Source: Dryocola sp032051265 (GTDB lineage: Bacteria > Pseudomonadota > Gammaproteobacteria > Enterobacterales > Enterobacteriaceae). From it: a stretch of 64,000 nucleotides of DNA. The number at the start of each line of letters is the position of its first letter. Position 1 is the stretch's first letter. Below, in pieces: positions 1-8,696 of the stretch. Below the pieces are notes generated by a model. The model was given only the letters and a program-made list of their open reading frames with translations, did not search any database and was not told where the DNA came from. The stretch is taken from the NCBI GenBank assembly GCA_032051265.1, contig DAMBYU010000002.1, positions 124,001 to 188,000 on the forward strand, read 5' to 3'. Both the position numbers and the translations under genes were made by a program.

Positions 1-156
1 GTGCGCCGGTTTGTTATCAAGTGCATAGTGACTAACGAAGCGAGCAATAAGGTGGCGCAACGCAACGGGTTTACCCTCGAAGGATGTTTGCGCCAGGCGG
101 AGTTTCTTAACGGCGAGTTTCACGACCAGAACCTCTACGCACGCATTGAGGCGTAA
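1..156 (+). CDS. rimL: RimL, ribosomal-protein-serine N-acetyltransferase, C-terminal part only
   Basis: An open frame runs from base 1 to the TAA at 154-156. It encodes the last 51 residues, including NEASNKVAQRNGFTLEG and LRQAEFLNGEFHDQNLYAR. This is the GNAT-family C-terminus, in which an Asn-rich helix (N..S.....NGF..EG) packs near acetyl-CoA. RimL acetylates the N-terminus of ribosomal protein L12 to give L7. The 5' part lies outside the window. The gene converges on ydcK with no spacer: its stop abuts the ydcK stop. The same rimL-ydcK-tehAB order exists in E. coli, which supports the name. Another GNAT of the RimJ/RimL family cannot be fully excluded from 51 residues. Confidence 0.8.
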   Translation: MRRFVIKCIVTNEASNKVAQRNGFTLEGCLRQAEFLNGEFHDQNLYARIEA

Positions 157-1086
157 TCAAAATACACCATAAAACGGCGTTCTGCTTACCCGCTGGTCGC
201 CGTTAATGGCCTTATTGCCGCGGATATGAATCATTTCACCATTCATTCCGTCTATTGTTGCTTTGTCGCTGACCTGCACATTATTTTCGATCAGCACGTT
301 ACCAGTTACGCGCGCGCTGCCGTAAATCTGTACATGGTTATCCAGCAGAACAGGGCCGCCGATGAGCGTGGCATCATCGAAGATATGTACGTGATGTTTT
401 AGCACGCAATCGCCTTCGATGACCGCATTGCCATAAACCTGCGAGGAGTACCGAATGGTCGGGATCTGGTCTTCTCCGCTGCCGGCGATAATGCGGGCGT
501 TATCGAAGATGCGGGCGCAGTCGCAAATCCAGACGTTATTATCTTCGTTGCCTTCCAGCACGGCGTGCCCGAACACCTCGGCGCGATGTTCAATAAACGC
601 GTTGCTGACCACGGCATCGCCATAAATTTGTGCCTGATGGACTATGCGGGAAGCACGCACTACCGCGTTGCCGTAGATTTGCAGAAGCTGGTCATGATCC
701 GCTGTCAGGCCGCGCATCGCAATAATCTGGCTGTCTTCTGTCACGCGTGCATTCTCGCGGATAAAGCATTCGCCGCTAATCAGCGAGCCTTCGATAAAAG
801 CATGACCAGAGACATGGGCCTGATGACACAGCGTCGAGGCGCCATGGATCTGCGCATCGTCTTTGACGTCGGAGCCGCCGAATACCAGACACTGGCTATC
901 GTAAATCCAGCACTCGCCTTGCTGACTCAGGTTTGCCTCACTCTCCACCCATCCGCCGGTTTGTCCGGCTTTTACATCGCTGAAGTCCCGGAGGGCGCGA
1001 ATTTGCCAGAGTTTGATCCGTTGCTTTTCGCCATCTTGCAGATAATCATGAAGCTGTGAATCCTCGGTTAATTCATACTTATTCAT
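157..1086 (-). CDS. ydcK: YdcK, left-handed beta-helix repeat protein of unknown function
   Basis: 309 residues; E. coli YdcK is slightly longer. Most of the chain is imperfect hexapeptide-like repeats such as VYGNAVIEG, IYGDAVVSN and IFDDATLIGG, typical of left-handed parallel beta-helix proteins of the acyltransferase type. No catalytic acetyltransferase motif is obvious. The N-terminus contains an aromatic segment (LWQIRALRDF) and GGWVESEANL, seen in YdcK-like proteins. A GAGGG Shine-Dalgarno sequence lies 8 bases before the ATG at 1086. It is divergent from tehA. The function is not established; the identification rests on fold-type repeats and synteny with rimL and tehAB. Confidence 0.85.
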   Translation of the reverse strand: MNKYELTEDSQLHDYLQDGEKQRIKLWQIRALRDFSDVKAGQTGGWVESEANLSQQGECWIYDSQCLVFGGSDVKDDAQIHGASTLCHQAHVSGHAFIEGSLISGECFIRENARVTEDSQIIAMRGLTADHDQLLQIYGNAVVRASRIVHQAQIYGDAVVSNAFIEHRAEVFGHAVLEGNEDNNVWICDCARIFDNARIIAGSGEDQIPTIRYSSQVYGNAVIEGDCVLKHHVHIFDDATLIGGPVLLDNHVQIYGSARVTGNVLIENNVQVSDKATIDGMNGEMIHIRGNKAINGDQRVSRTPFYGVF

Positions 1087-1199
1087 CAGGTCTGCCCTCT
1101 TTGCGCCTGTTTAAAACGTAGCAGGTAAATGCGCGGCGTGGCGTTCTGACGCGGAATCGCATAAAATGCATTTCAAATACATTTTAAAAAATAAACAAA

Positions 1200-2192
1200 A
1201 TGAGCAAATCAGTAGCGCCCACGATGGTTAACCTGCCCGCCGGGTATTTCGGTATGGTGCTGGGGATAATCGGGATGGGATTTGCGTGGCGCTATGCCGC
1301 AACTATCTGGCCCGTTAGCCCGCTGCCTGGCGCGGTCCTTGAATCGCTGGCTATGATCGTCTGGTTTTTGCTGGCCCTGGCTTTTATGTATCGCCTGGCG
1401 AGGTATCCCGAGACGGTGAAAGAGGAAATTGTTCATCCCTTAATGAGCAGTTTCGTCAGCCTTTTTCCCGCAACGACGATGCTTGTCGCTATCGGGATTG
1501 CGCCTTATGCACGGCCAGCGGCGGTGGGGATGTTCATATTTGGTGTAGCGGTGCAGCTCAGCTATGCCGCATGGCAGAGCGCCGGTTTATGGCGTGGAAA
1601 TCATCCGCAAACGGCAACCACCCCGGGACTCTATTTGCCGACGGTCGCCAATAATTTTATCAGCGCGATGGCGAGTGGGACGCTGGGCTATCACGACCTG
1701 GGGATCCTGTTTTTTGGCGCGGGCGTTTTTTCCTGGCTCAGCCTGGAGCCAGCTATTTTGCACCGTATGCGTAGCGCCGGAGCATTACCCACGCCGGTTC
1801 GCACCTCGCTTGGAATACAGCTTGCTCCTGCGCTGGTGGCCTGCAGCGCTTATCTCAGCGTAAACGGCGGACGGCCGGATTTCTTCGCTAAAATGCTGTT
1901 TGGCTACGGTTTGCTGCAGCTGCTTTTTATGCTGCGCCTCATGCCCTGGTATATGGCCCAGCCGTTTAACGCCTCGTTCTGGAGCTTCTCATTCGGTATC
2001 TCAGCGCTGGCGACCACCGCGCTGCATCTCAGTCACGGCAGCAGTGACGGCATTTTTACCGTCGTTGCGCTGCCGCTGTTTATTTTTACTAATGCCATTA
2101 TCGGCCTGCTGCTGGTGCGCACGTTTATCCTGCTGATGCAGGGGAAACTCATTGTGCGTACGGCCAGGCCCATGAAAAAGGAACGGTTATGA
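1200..2192 (+). CDS. tehA: TehA, SLAC1/TDT-family tellurite-resistance anion channel
   Basis: 330 residues, about ten hydrophobic segments, an inner-membrane protein. Family hallmarks include NLPAGYFGMVLG at the N-terminus, LFPATTMLVAIGIAPY, GLYLPTVANNFISAMASG and FFGAGVFSWLSLEP. TehA is the bacterial homologue of the plant SLAC1 anion channel. With TehB it confers tellurite resistance when overexpressed in E. coli. No clear Shine-Dalgarno sequence precedes the ATG at 1200 (an A-rich stretch lies there), so expression may be low or the start may be later, for example Met9. The stop overlaps the tehB start (ATGA), so the two are translationally coupled. Confidence 0.95.
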   Translation: MSKSVAPTMVNLPAGYFGMVLGIIGMGFAWRYAATIWPVSPLPGAVLESLAMIVWFLLALAFMYRLARYPETVKEEIVHPLMSSFVSLFPATTMLVAIGIAPYARPAAVGMFIFGVAVQLSYAAWQSAGLWRGNHPQTATTPGLYLPTVANNFISAMASGTLGYHDLGILFFGAGVFSWLSLEPAILHRMRSAGALPTPVRTSLGIQLAPALVACSAYLSVNGGRPDFFAKMLFGYGLLQLLFMLRLMPWYMAQPFNASFWSFSFGISALATTALHLSHGSSDGIFTVVALPLFIFTNAIIGLLLVRTFILLMQGKLIVRTARPMKKERL

Positions 2193-2782
2193 GCGTGAAG
2201 TCTGAAAGTTACTACAGTGAAAAATATGGTTTAACCGCAACACATTCCGATGTGCTGAATGCCGCGACCATCGTACCGCCAGGCAAGACGCTGGATCTGG
2301 GCTGCGGCAATGGCCGCAACAGCCTGTATCTGAACCAGAAAGGTTTCGAGGTGACCGCGTGGGATAAAAATCCGATGAGCATCGGTAACCTGCAGCAGAT
2401 TATCGCGGCGGAAGGGTTAAAAGATATCACCACCGATATCGTCAATCTGAATGAGCTGCAATTTGACGGCGAGTACGATTTTATTCTCTCCACCGTGGTG
2501 ATGATGTTCCTTGAGCGCGACACCATTCCGGGCCTTATCGATAATATGCAGCGCTGTACCAAAAAGGGGGGCTATAACCTGGTCGTGGCGGCGATGGATA
2601 CGGAAGATTTCCCTTGTAACGTTGGTTTCCCGTTTGCCTTCAAAGAAGGCGAGTTGAGCAATTATTACCAGGGCTGGGAGCTGATTAAATACAACGAGGA
2701 TGTCGGCCAGCTACATAAAACCGACGAGAACGGTAACCGCATTAAACTGCGTTTTGCCACTATGCTTGCCCGGAAGCTTTAA
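2189..2782 (+). CDS. tehB: TehB, SAM-dependent tellurite methyltransferase
   Basis: 197 residues, the usual TehB length. The class I methyltransferase motif I is LDLGCGNGRNSLYL at about residues 37-50, followed by VTAWDKN (motif II acidic residue). YDFILSTVVMMFL is the motif IV region. The conserved N-terminus (YYSEKYGLTATHSDV) and C-terminus (LRFATMLARK) match TehB. The enzyme methylates tellurite or selenite using S-adenosylmethionine. Its ATG overlaps the tehA stop by four bases, so the pair is one transcription unit. Confidence 0.95.
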   Translation: MSVKSESYYSEKYGLTATHSDVLNAATIVPPGKTLDLGCGNGRNSLYLNQKGFEVTAWDKNPMSIGNLQQIIAAEGLKDITTDIVNLNELQFDGEYDFILSTVVMMFLERDTIPGLIDNMQRCTKKGGYNLVVAAMDTEDFPCNVGFPFAFKEGELSNYYQGWELIKYNEDVGQLHKTDENGNRIKLRFATMLARKL

Positions 2783-2785
2783 CAA

Positions 2786-2823
2786 CGTAGTGGTGGATGG
2801 CGCTGCGCTTATCCACCACTACG
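2786..2823 (+). repeat. REP-like palindromic element
   Basis: A 13-bp perfect inverted repeat (CGTAGTGGTGGAT at 2786-2798 and ATCCACCACTACG at 2811-2823) encloses a GC-rich loop. Its layout (GGTGGATGGCG..., then ...CTTATCCACC.CTACG) follows the enterobacterial REP pattern. A second, diverged copy in the opposite orientation is at 57499-57527. It lies between the convergent tehB and the nodT-type gene and could help end or stabilise transcripts. Confidence 0.6.
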
Positions 2824-2887
2824 ATTTATGCTTTTTCCAGCTCGGGTAAGCGTAGCGCCACCCGATATAATCGATTCGACGTGGCAA

Positions 2888-4267
2888 CTATAGTCCGCCC
2901 CAGCCGCCGCCCAGAGAACGATAGAGATCGACCTGCGCCAGCAGCAGGTCGTTTTTCACCTGCACCACGTTAAGCTGCGTGGAAAAGAGCGTGCGCTGGG
3001 CGTCCAGCTCATCCAGATAAGAGGAATAACCGTTGCGGTAGCGATTCTGGGCAATGCGCAGCGCCTCTTCGGCAACATGTTCCTGCTCCTGCAATTCCGT
3101 TAGCTGTTCCCCCAGGCGCTGGATAGCATCGATGCTGTCGTTCACCTCTTTAAACGCGTTGCGCACCGTTTTTTCATAGGCGTACAGCGCCTGATTACGC
3201 TGAGACATGGCGACATCAACCTGCGCGTTCAGCGTCTCGCGGTTCAGCAGCGGCGCGAGAATGCTGCCGCCGATGCTCCAGAGCCGCAGAGGATTGTCGA
3301 TAAGCTGTGAAAGCGTGCTCTCCTGCAAACTCCCGTCAGCCACGAGATTTATCGAGGGCAGAAGCTGCGCGCGCGACACGGCAAGAGTGGCATCCGTAGC
3401 GACCAGTTGCCTTTGCGCCTGGACGATATCCGGACGGCGATTTAGCAGCGTCGACGGCAGCTGTGCGGGCAGCTTCAGCGGCGTGAGCCGATCAAATTCG
3501 CCACCTCGCGCCACCGCGCCCGGATTTTTGCCCACCAGCACGCTGAGTGCATTTTCCTGCTGGCTGATTTGATGCTGCAGCTGTGGAATTTGCGCGCGCG
3601 TTGAGCGGTATTCAGAATCCGACTGCATCAGTTCCAGCCGGGAGCTGTAGCCTGCTTCATACTGGCGTTTTGCCAGTTTCCAGGCATCTTCGCGGGCGGC
3701 GAGCGTGGATTGCGTGACTTTGAGCTGTTCATCCAGCGAAAGCAGGGTGATATAGCCCGAGGCAACGGAGGAGGCAACGGTCAAATTTGCCGCCGCCGCC
3801 GCTGCTTTTTGTGCTTCAAGGCTTGCCTGAGCCGCGTCCGCAGCGCTGCTGTACTGTCCCCATAAATCGACGTTATAGCTTGCGGTCAGGCTTCCTTTAT
3901 ACAGATCGCCGTGCGTCGGCAACCCCGTCGCGGCCGACTGTGAACGGCTGCGGCTTGCGTTCAGTCCGGCATCAAGCGTCGGCCATAGCGCGCCTTCAGC
4001 GGACTGCACGCGAGCCTGATATTCATTAACGCGTTCACGGGCGCTCAGCACATCGCTGTTATAACGCAGGGCTTCATCCACATAGCCATTGAGCATCGAA
4101 TCGTGAAAATTACGCCACCAGAATCCTTCCGCAGAAGAAGCGGGGCCGACCTGGTCGCGCCACTGGGCGGGGATCTTAAGCGTCGGTCTGGCCTGCTGAA
4201 CCTGAGCTGAATGGCAGCCCGCCAGGAGCAGCGCTGCGGTAATGCAGGAGAGTTTCAGCGGGCTCAT
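2888..4267 (-). CDS. NodT-family outer-membrane efflux lipoprotein (TolC-like)
   Basis: 459 residues. A lipoprotein signal with lipobox LLAGC (Cys18) begins the protein. Two OEP repeats follow (about 60-245 and 270-455) with the coiled-coil segments of TolC-like channels, for example LNRRPDIVQAQRQLVATDA and NRYRNGYSSYLDELDAQR. It would form the outer-membrane duct of a tripartite pump with the HlyD adaptor and MFS protein encoded just upstream. The start overlaps the stop of the adaptor gene (ATGA at 4264-4267). It is the last gene of the marR-mfs-hlyD-nodT operon. The exact substrate is unknown. Confidence 0.9.
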   Translation of the reverse strand: MSPLKLSCITAALLLAGCHSAQVQQARPTLKIPAQWRDQVGPASSAEGFWWRNFHDSMLNGYVDEALRYNSDVLSARERVNEYQARVQSAEGALWPTLDAGLNASRSRSQSAATGLPTHGDLYKGSLTASYNVDLWGQYSSAADAAQASLEAQKAAAAAANLTVASSVASGYITLLSLDEQLKVTQSTLAAREDAWKLAKRQYEAGYSSRLELMQSDSEYRSTRAQIPQLQHQISQQENALSVLVGKNPGAVARGGEFDRLTPLKLPAQLPSTLLNRRPDIVQAQRQLVATDATLAVSRAQLLPSINLVADGSLQESTLSQLIDNPLRLWSIGGSILAPLLNRETLNAQVDVAMSQRNQALYAYEKTVRNAFKEVNDSIDAIQRLGEQLTELQEQEHVAEEALRIAQNRYRNGYSSYLDELDAQRTLFSTQLNVVQVKNDLLLAQVDLYRSLGGGWGGL

Positions 4268-5346
4268 TGGGATTTCTCCCGCGTGTCGATATGCACCTGA
4301 ACCGACATCCCCGGGCGCAGGCGCTTGCGCTTATCCGCCTCGCCGAGCACTTCGATACGCACCGGAATACGCTGAGCGATCTTCACAAAGTTACCGCTGG
4401 CGTTATCCGGCGATATGGCGCTGAATTCGACGCCGGTAGCCGGGGATATGCTCTCCACGCGCCCGTTAAATTTCTCATTCGCCAGCGCGTCTACGGTGAA
4501 GGTCACGGGCTGGCCGACTTTCATATCTGCGAGCTGCGTTTCTTTCACGTTGGCGATAACCCAGTTATCTGCCGGAACCAGCGAGGTCAGGCGTGTGCCT
4601 GCGCTTACATAGGCGCCAAGACGCACGGCGATCTGCCCTAGCTGGCCGTCGCGAGGGGCGATAATCCTCGTGTTTTGCAAATCGATTTGCGCCAGTTCCA
4701 GCGCCGCTTCCGCATTTTCCACGTCGGCTTCCAGCGAGCCCCGGTTAACAATCACGGTCTGCAGATCCTGGCGGGACATTTCAAGCTGGGCGGCGGCCTG
4801 TTCGATATCCGCATTACCCTGCGCCGCGCTGGCTCTGGCCGCGTCGCGTTCACGAACCGAAAGCGAGCCGTCTGAGGTCAGATCTTCCACGCGACGTAAA
4901 TCGAGCTGGGATTTTTTCCCCTGCGCCTGGGCGTTTTTCAGGGCGGCTTCATTTTTCTTAATCACGGCATCCGCGCTGCGACGTTGCTGTTGATTGTTGG
5001 CGAGCGCGGCCTGTTTCATCGCCATCTGCGCCTGCGCCTGATGCACGCGCTGTTTGTAGATACGGTCATCGATGGTCATCAGCACGTCGCCTGCTTTGAC
5101 ATACTGGAAATCCTTCACGTTTACCGCGGTGATATATCCGTTAACCTGCGGGCTGATAAAAGTGGTCAGTCCGCGCACGTAGGCGTTTTCCGTGGATTCA
5201 ACGTGCCGCGTGAAGGGAGGCAGTTGCCAGGCGTAGAGGATCACCAGCACGCCAACAATGCCTATCGCGGCGGCGCTAAAAATTGACACTACGCGCAGGT
5301 TTTTTTGCTCCGGGCTTTGTGCCGGAGTCGTTCCTTGTTCACTCAT
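4264..5346 (-). CDS. HlyD/EmrA-family periplasmic adaptor of efflux pump
   Basis: 360 residues from the ATG at 5346, which overlaps the MFS stop (ATGA). A longer frame to 5430 lacks support. The layout is one N-terminal membrane anchor (about 20-40), a split lipoyl half-motif (AGDVLMTIDDRIYK), a long alanine/glutamine-rich coiled-coil hairpin (about 85-215) and the second lipoyl half (IIAPRDGQLGQIAVRLGAYV). A beta-barrel part ends in RLRPGMSVQVHID. This is the EmrA/HlyD membrane-fusion architecture, linking the inner-membrane MFS pump to the NodT-type outer-membrane channel. Substrate unknown. Confidence 0.92.
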   Translation of the reverse strand: MSEQGTTPAQSPEQKNLRVVSIFSAAAIGIVGVLVILYAWQLPPFTRHVESTENAYVRGLTTFISPQVNGYITAVNVKDFQYVKAGDVLMTIDDRIYKQRVHQAQAQMAMKQAALANNQQQRRSADAVIKKNEAALKNAQAQGKKSQLDLRRVEDLTSDGSLSVRERDAARASAAQGNADIEQAAAQLEMSRQDLQTVIVNRGSLEADVENAEAALELAQIDLQNTRIIAPRDGQLGQIAVRLGAYVSAGTRLTSLVPADNWVIANVKETQLADMKVGQPVTFTVDALANEKFNGRVESISPATGVEFSAISPDNASGNFVKIAQRIPVRIEVLGEADKRKRLRPGMSVQVHIDTREKSQ

Positions 5347-6995
5347 TGCAGCTCCGTGGTATTTTTTAATTGTTTCCTGGCCGCCAGCTTCAGGCGCAGC
5401 AGGCGCCAGAAAATCCACAGCAGGGTGCACATGGCAATGGCAGCGGTCAGTAAATAAGTATCGTTGTAAGCAAGCACGTTCGCTTCGTTAGTGGCGACGC
5501 TTTGTAACTGCAGCAACGCCTGGGTATTAAGTAGCGTGCTGTCGCCCAGCACGTTGATGTAAAGCTGGGTATATTGATTGACCCGCTCGCTGACCATCGG
5601 ATTAAGCAGCGTGAGCTGGTCGGCCAGCAGGCTGGAGTGGTATTTCTCACGCCAGGTCTGGAAGGTGCCGAGAATGGCTGAACCAAGCAGTCCGCCGAGG
5701 TTCTGGCTCATGCCAAACAGCACCGAAAAACTCACGAGGTTGCGCGGTTCGGCAATGACGCCGCCAATCGCCGTAAGCATCGCCGGGGCGAGGAAGAAGG
5801 CGCTGCTAAATCCAAACAGGAACTGACTCGCCATCAGCTGTGCCGGGCGGGTGAGGTTGTTGGACTGGCTGTCCATCAGCGAGGCGACAATCATCAGCAC
5901 CAGTGAAATCACCACCGGACGCGTGAGCTTCTTGATATCAATCGTCAGGCAGCTGGCGATAATCCCGCAGACGATCCCCGCCAGAATCGACCACGCCAGA
6001 TTGGTCATCTGTTCGTTTTGCAGGCCGATAAGTTGCAGATAGCCAATCACCCCGGTGTTCTGCTCCGCAAGCACAATACGAATCAGCACCATGATAAGCC
6101 CCAGCCGAACGATGCTGCCGCTCGAAAGCCAGCGCGTATTCAGCAGTGGGTTGCTGCGATTGTGCTCAAAGGTAATGGCGGCCACGATCAACACCAGCGA
6201 GGCGGCCAGCGACCAGCCAATCCACGGCGCTTCGAACCACCAGTCGATGCGCCCAAGCGAAAGCGCGCCGCACAGGAATGCAATGCCCGGCGCAAGCAGA
6301 ATAAATGTCAGGAAATCCTTCTTCTCAAAAACTTTTTTGCGATCGCTTGGCGGCAGTTTCAGCGCCAGCACGCAAGCCAGTGAGACAAGAGCAAGACCAA
6401 GCTCGAAATAATAAAGACCCCGCCATTCGTTGAGCTGCAAAAGCTCAGAGGAGAACAGGCGTGCGACAGGAATGGCGAGCGTTGAGCCAGTGATGCCGAT
6501 GGTTAACGCTTTAAGCCGGTGTTTCGCAGGCCAGGCCTGAACCTGATAGTAAATGCCAAGCGAACTGAGCGCGGCGCCCACCATGCCGTGGGCGGCCCGC
6601 ACCATAATGGCGGAGTTAATATCGTTAACGAAAAGGTGGAAGAAGGTGACCAGCACATACAGCACCAGGAATCCTTCGGTAAACGCTCTGAGCCCGTACT
6701 GCTGGCGGAACTTCACCAGCAGCAGGTTGATGGAGGCGTTGGTCATTACATACACCGCGGGCAGCCAGGCGATTTCATTGGACCAGGCCGCAAAGGTGCC
6801 CTGTAAGTTGCTGAGGTTCGCGGTGACCAGCGCGTTTCCGAGTGCCCCGGTCAGGCACACCAGCAGTCCAACCAGACCGTAGGCGATACGCCTGTGCGTG
6901 GGATGGATCGGCGTGGAAGGGGAACCGAGGAGCGTAGGCTTTTCATGCGGTTTCCACTCCCTTGGCTTATAAGGGTCGCGTTGAGGAAGGCGCAT
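5343..6995 (-). CDS. DHA2-type 14-TM MFS efflux pump
   Basis: 550 residues with an unusually long polar N-terminal tail (about 35 residues, Pro/Arg-rich) before the first membrane helix. About 14 hydrophobic segments follow, the number expected for EmrB/DHA2 drug:H+ antiporters. It has the position and size of an EmrB-like inner-membrane pump but lacks strong EmrB signature similarity by eye. A long extra-membrane loop occurs near residues 450-510, as in pumps that dock an adaptor. The start ATG shares one base with the marR stop (TAATG at 6993-6997), so the operon is tightly coupled. The substrate cannot be read from the sequence; aromatic acids or lipophilic toxins are common for this type. 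Confidence 0.9.
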   Translation of the reverse strand: MRLPQRDPYKPREWKPHEKPTLLGSPSTPIHPTHRRIAYGLVGLLVCLTGALGNALVTANLSNLQGTFAAWSNEIAWLPAVYVMTNASINLLLVKFRQQYGLRAFTEGFLVLYVLVTFFHLFVNDINSAIMVRAAHGMVGAALSSLGIYYQVQAWPAKHRLKALTIGITGSTLAIPVARLFSSELLQLNEWRGLYYFELGLALVSLACVLALKLPPSDRKKVFEKKDFLTFILLAPGIAFLCGALSLGRIDWWFEAPWIGWSLAASLVLIVAAITFEHNRSNPLLNTRWLSSGSIVRLGLIMVLIRIVLAEQNTGVIGYLQLIGLQNEQMTNLAWSILAGIVCGIIASCLTIDIKKLTRPVVISLVLMIVASLMDSQSNNLTRPAQLMASQFLFGFSSAFFLAPAMLTAIGGVIAEPRNLVSFSVLFGMSQNLGGLLGSAILGTFQTWREKYHSSLLADQLTLLNPMVSERVNQYTQLYINVLGDSTLLNTQALLQLQSVATNEANVLAYNDTYLLTAAIAMCTLLWIFWRLLRLKLAARKQLKNTTELQ

Positions 6996-7426
6996 TATAT
7001 TGTCTCAGTGGCTTTGAGCAGTCGGGTAAGGATGCTGCGCGTCACGGCTTGCTCTTCCTCACTGATTGAGCCCAGCACCTCCAGGCGCAGCGCTTCGGCA
7101 ACCACTTTAACTTTCTGATACAGCGCCTGTCCCTGTTCGGTTGCTATCAGCAGGCGCACGCGTTTGTCTTCAGGCGTGAGCACCCGCTGCACCAGATTTT
7201 GTTTGACCAGGCGATTGATGAGCGGCACGAGGGTCGCACCCTCGACGCCAAGCTGGCGAGCCAGCTCTTTCTGCGAAAGCGGCGTTTCATTGCCGGCGAT
7301 AGCCGAAACCGCCACCCAACTGGCCTGGCTCATGCCGAGGTCTTTTAGCCTGCGGTCAACCGCCAGTCGCCAGTTATGGGCCGTGAGATGGAGCAGGTGA
7401 GAAAAAGTGAGCTTTTCGTAATCCAC
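6995..7426 (-). CDS. MarR/SlyA-family transcriptional regulator
   Basis: 143 residues beginning with GTG at 7426. A winged helix-turn-helix spans about 50-100, with LSQKELARQLGVEGATLVPLINRL (recognition helix) and LTPEDKRVRLLIAT (wing), both hallmarks of MarR/SlyA. It heads the efflux operon and is coupled to the MFS gene by a one-base overlap. A palindrome at 7445-7456 just upstream of its start fits autorepression. The ligand is probably the pump substrate, as in EmrR/MarR systems; that part is inference. Confidence 0.92.
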   Translation of the reverse strand: MDYEKLTFSHLLHLTAHNWRLAVDRRLKDLGMSQASWVAVSAIAGNETPLSQKELARQLGVEGATLVPLINRLVKQNLVQRVLTPEDKRVRLLIATEQGQALYQKVKVVAEALRLEVLGSISEEEQAVTRSILTRLLKATETI

Positions 7427-7444
7427 AGCGGCGAAACCAGTTCA

Positions 7445-7456
7445 TTAGATATCTAA
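7445..7456 (-). promoter_or_regulatory. Candidate MarR/SlyA operator
   Basis: A perfect 12-bp palindrome, TTAGATATCTAA, lies 18 bases upstream of the marR start. SlyA/MarR proteins bind TTAG...CTAA palindromes (SlyA consensus TTAGCAAGCTAA), and the half-sites here are identical. Position and symmetry suggest autoregulation of the efflux operon. Confidence 0.6.
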
Positions 7457-7536
7457 CTAGTTTAAGACTGCAAGCATGAATAATTCAAGCGAAGATGAAA
7501 ACGAATTGTTCAGACTGGCATTATAGCTGCTACCGC

Positions 7537-8454
7537 CTAGCTCAGCTGATAATGCCGGTTAGGCTTCATCTTCTCAGGGATATCATCCTCGCCGTTCATA
7601 TCGCGCAAATCCCGTTCGATGGTATTGCAGATGGCACTCAGCGCCAGATCGTTATCTTCCATGCCGAACGGATCTTCCAGCTCTTCGGCCAAGCTATCGA
7701 GGGCGATAAAGGTGTAGGAAATAAACACCGACAGGAACGGCGTCATATAGTGCAAATCCTGCACCAGCGCGAAGGGCAGCATGATACAAAACATGTATAC
7801 CGTGCGGTGCAGAATCAGGGTGTAGGCGAAAGGCAGCGGCGTGCTGGTAATACGTTCGCAGCCGCCGGCGACGGCGGAGTGTTCGTTGAGATGATTATCC
7901 AGGCTGCGCCACAAGACGTCGGAAATGGTGCCGTTGGCGCGCTGTTTTGACAACCAGTTGCCCATCAGCAGCAAAATACGGTTGCACGGCGCATGACTTG
8001 CCGCCACCCATGCCAGTTCATCTTCGCGCAGCCAGGGACGCAGGGCGTTTTCCACCGGCTGTTTGCGCAGCGTCAGGCGCAGGCAGTTGCAGAACGCGAC
8101 CTGCAGGTTAACGAAATACTTAATCTCTTCGCTTTGCGCCGCGGGCAGGCTTTTCACCTCGCGAAGCAGCGAACGTGCGGTGATCGCAAGTTGCCCCCAC
8201 AGCAGACGCGCTTCGTTAAATCGCGCATAGCAGGCGCTGTTTCTGAAACCAAGGAAGATGGCGATAGCCACGCCCAGCACGCTGAACGGCGCCATAGTCA
8301 GTTTGATGCCAAGCGCTTCATACCACGGCAGGAAGAAAATTACGCTGACCGACAACGCCAGGTTCAGCAGCAGGCGTGAATAGATTTTCTCCAGAACGGA
8401 ACCGTGCCAGACGAAAAGGCGGATAATCCAGTGTTTATGCGGACGAACAATCAT
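7537..8454 (-). CDS. yneE: YneE, bestrophin-family ion channel
   Basis: 305 residues, the same length as the E. coli YneE and Klebsiella KpBest group. Visible landmarks are the N-terminal MIVRPHKHWIIRLFVWHGSV, membrane segments near 30-60 and 210-255, and the RFNEARLLWG stretch after the first helices. The acidic tail is SLAEELEDPFG.EDNDLALSAICNTIERDL; the ELEDPFG cluster is typical of bestrophins. Bacterial bestrophins form pentameric inner-membrane channels, and KpBest is cation-selective. The gene is monocistronic, with divergent spacing to the methionine-synthase-like gene. Physiological role unknown. Confidence 0.93.
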   Translation of the reverse strand: MIVRPHKHWIIRLFVWHGSVLEKIYSRLLLNLALSVSVIFFLPWYEALGIKLTMAPFSVLGVAIAIFLGFRNSACYARFNEARLLWGQLAITARSLLREVKSLPAAQSEEIKYFVNLQVAFCNCLRLTLRKQPVENALRPWLREDELAWVAASHAPCNRILLLMGNWLSKQRANGTISDVLWRSLDNHLNEHSAVAGGCERITSTPLPFAYTLILHRTVYMFCIMLPFALVQDLHYMTPFLSVFISYTFIALDSLAEELEDPFGMEDNDLALSAICNTIERDLRDMNGEDDIPEKMKPNRHYQLS

Positions 8455-8616
8455 AATGAGAAACCCAAAAAACAGGACACCGTATTTAACGGTAGAGTGT
8501 GATGTAGATCAACATTTAAAGTTACATGATTTTAACAACGTGAATTATTTTCATGCCGCTTGAATTTTCCTCGTTTGCCCGTCTGTCGTCGGCATGCCAT
8601 TCTCACTGCAACAAAT

Positions 8617-8632
8617 GGCCGTCCAGACGGCT
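8617..8632 (+). promoter_or_regulatory. Possible tandem MetJ (met) boxes
   Basis: Two adjacent octamers, GGCCGTCC and AGACGGCT, match the MetJ consensus AGACGTCT at 5/8 and 7/8 positions. They lie about 65 bases before the start of the methionine-synthase-like gene, a natural MetJ target. The same bases form a 6+2+6 inverted repeat. The match is modest. Confidence 0.35.
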
Positions 8633-8696
8633 AAAAATTCAAATAATGAACTATCACTCTGCTAAATTACTTAGCCGGGTCACCAGGAGAATGCCT

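Noticed and set aside
565..1059. A long plus-strand open frame opposite ydcK
   Set aside because: It lies fully inside the recognisable ydcK repeats, has no ribosome site and no recognisable motif.
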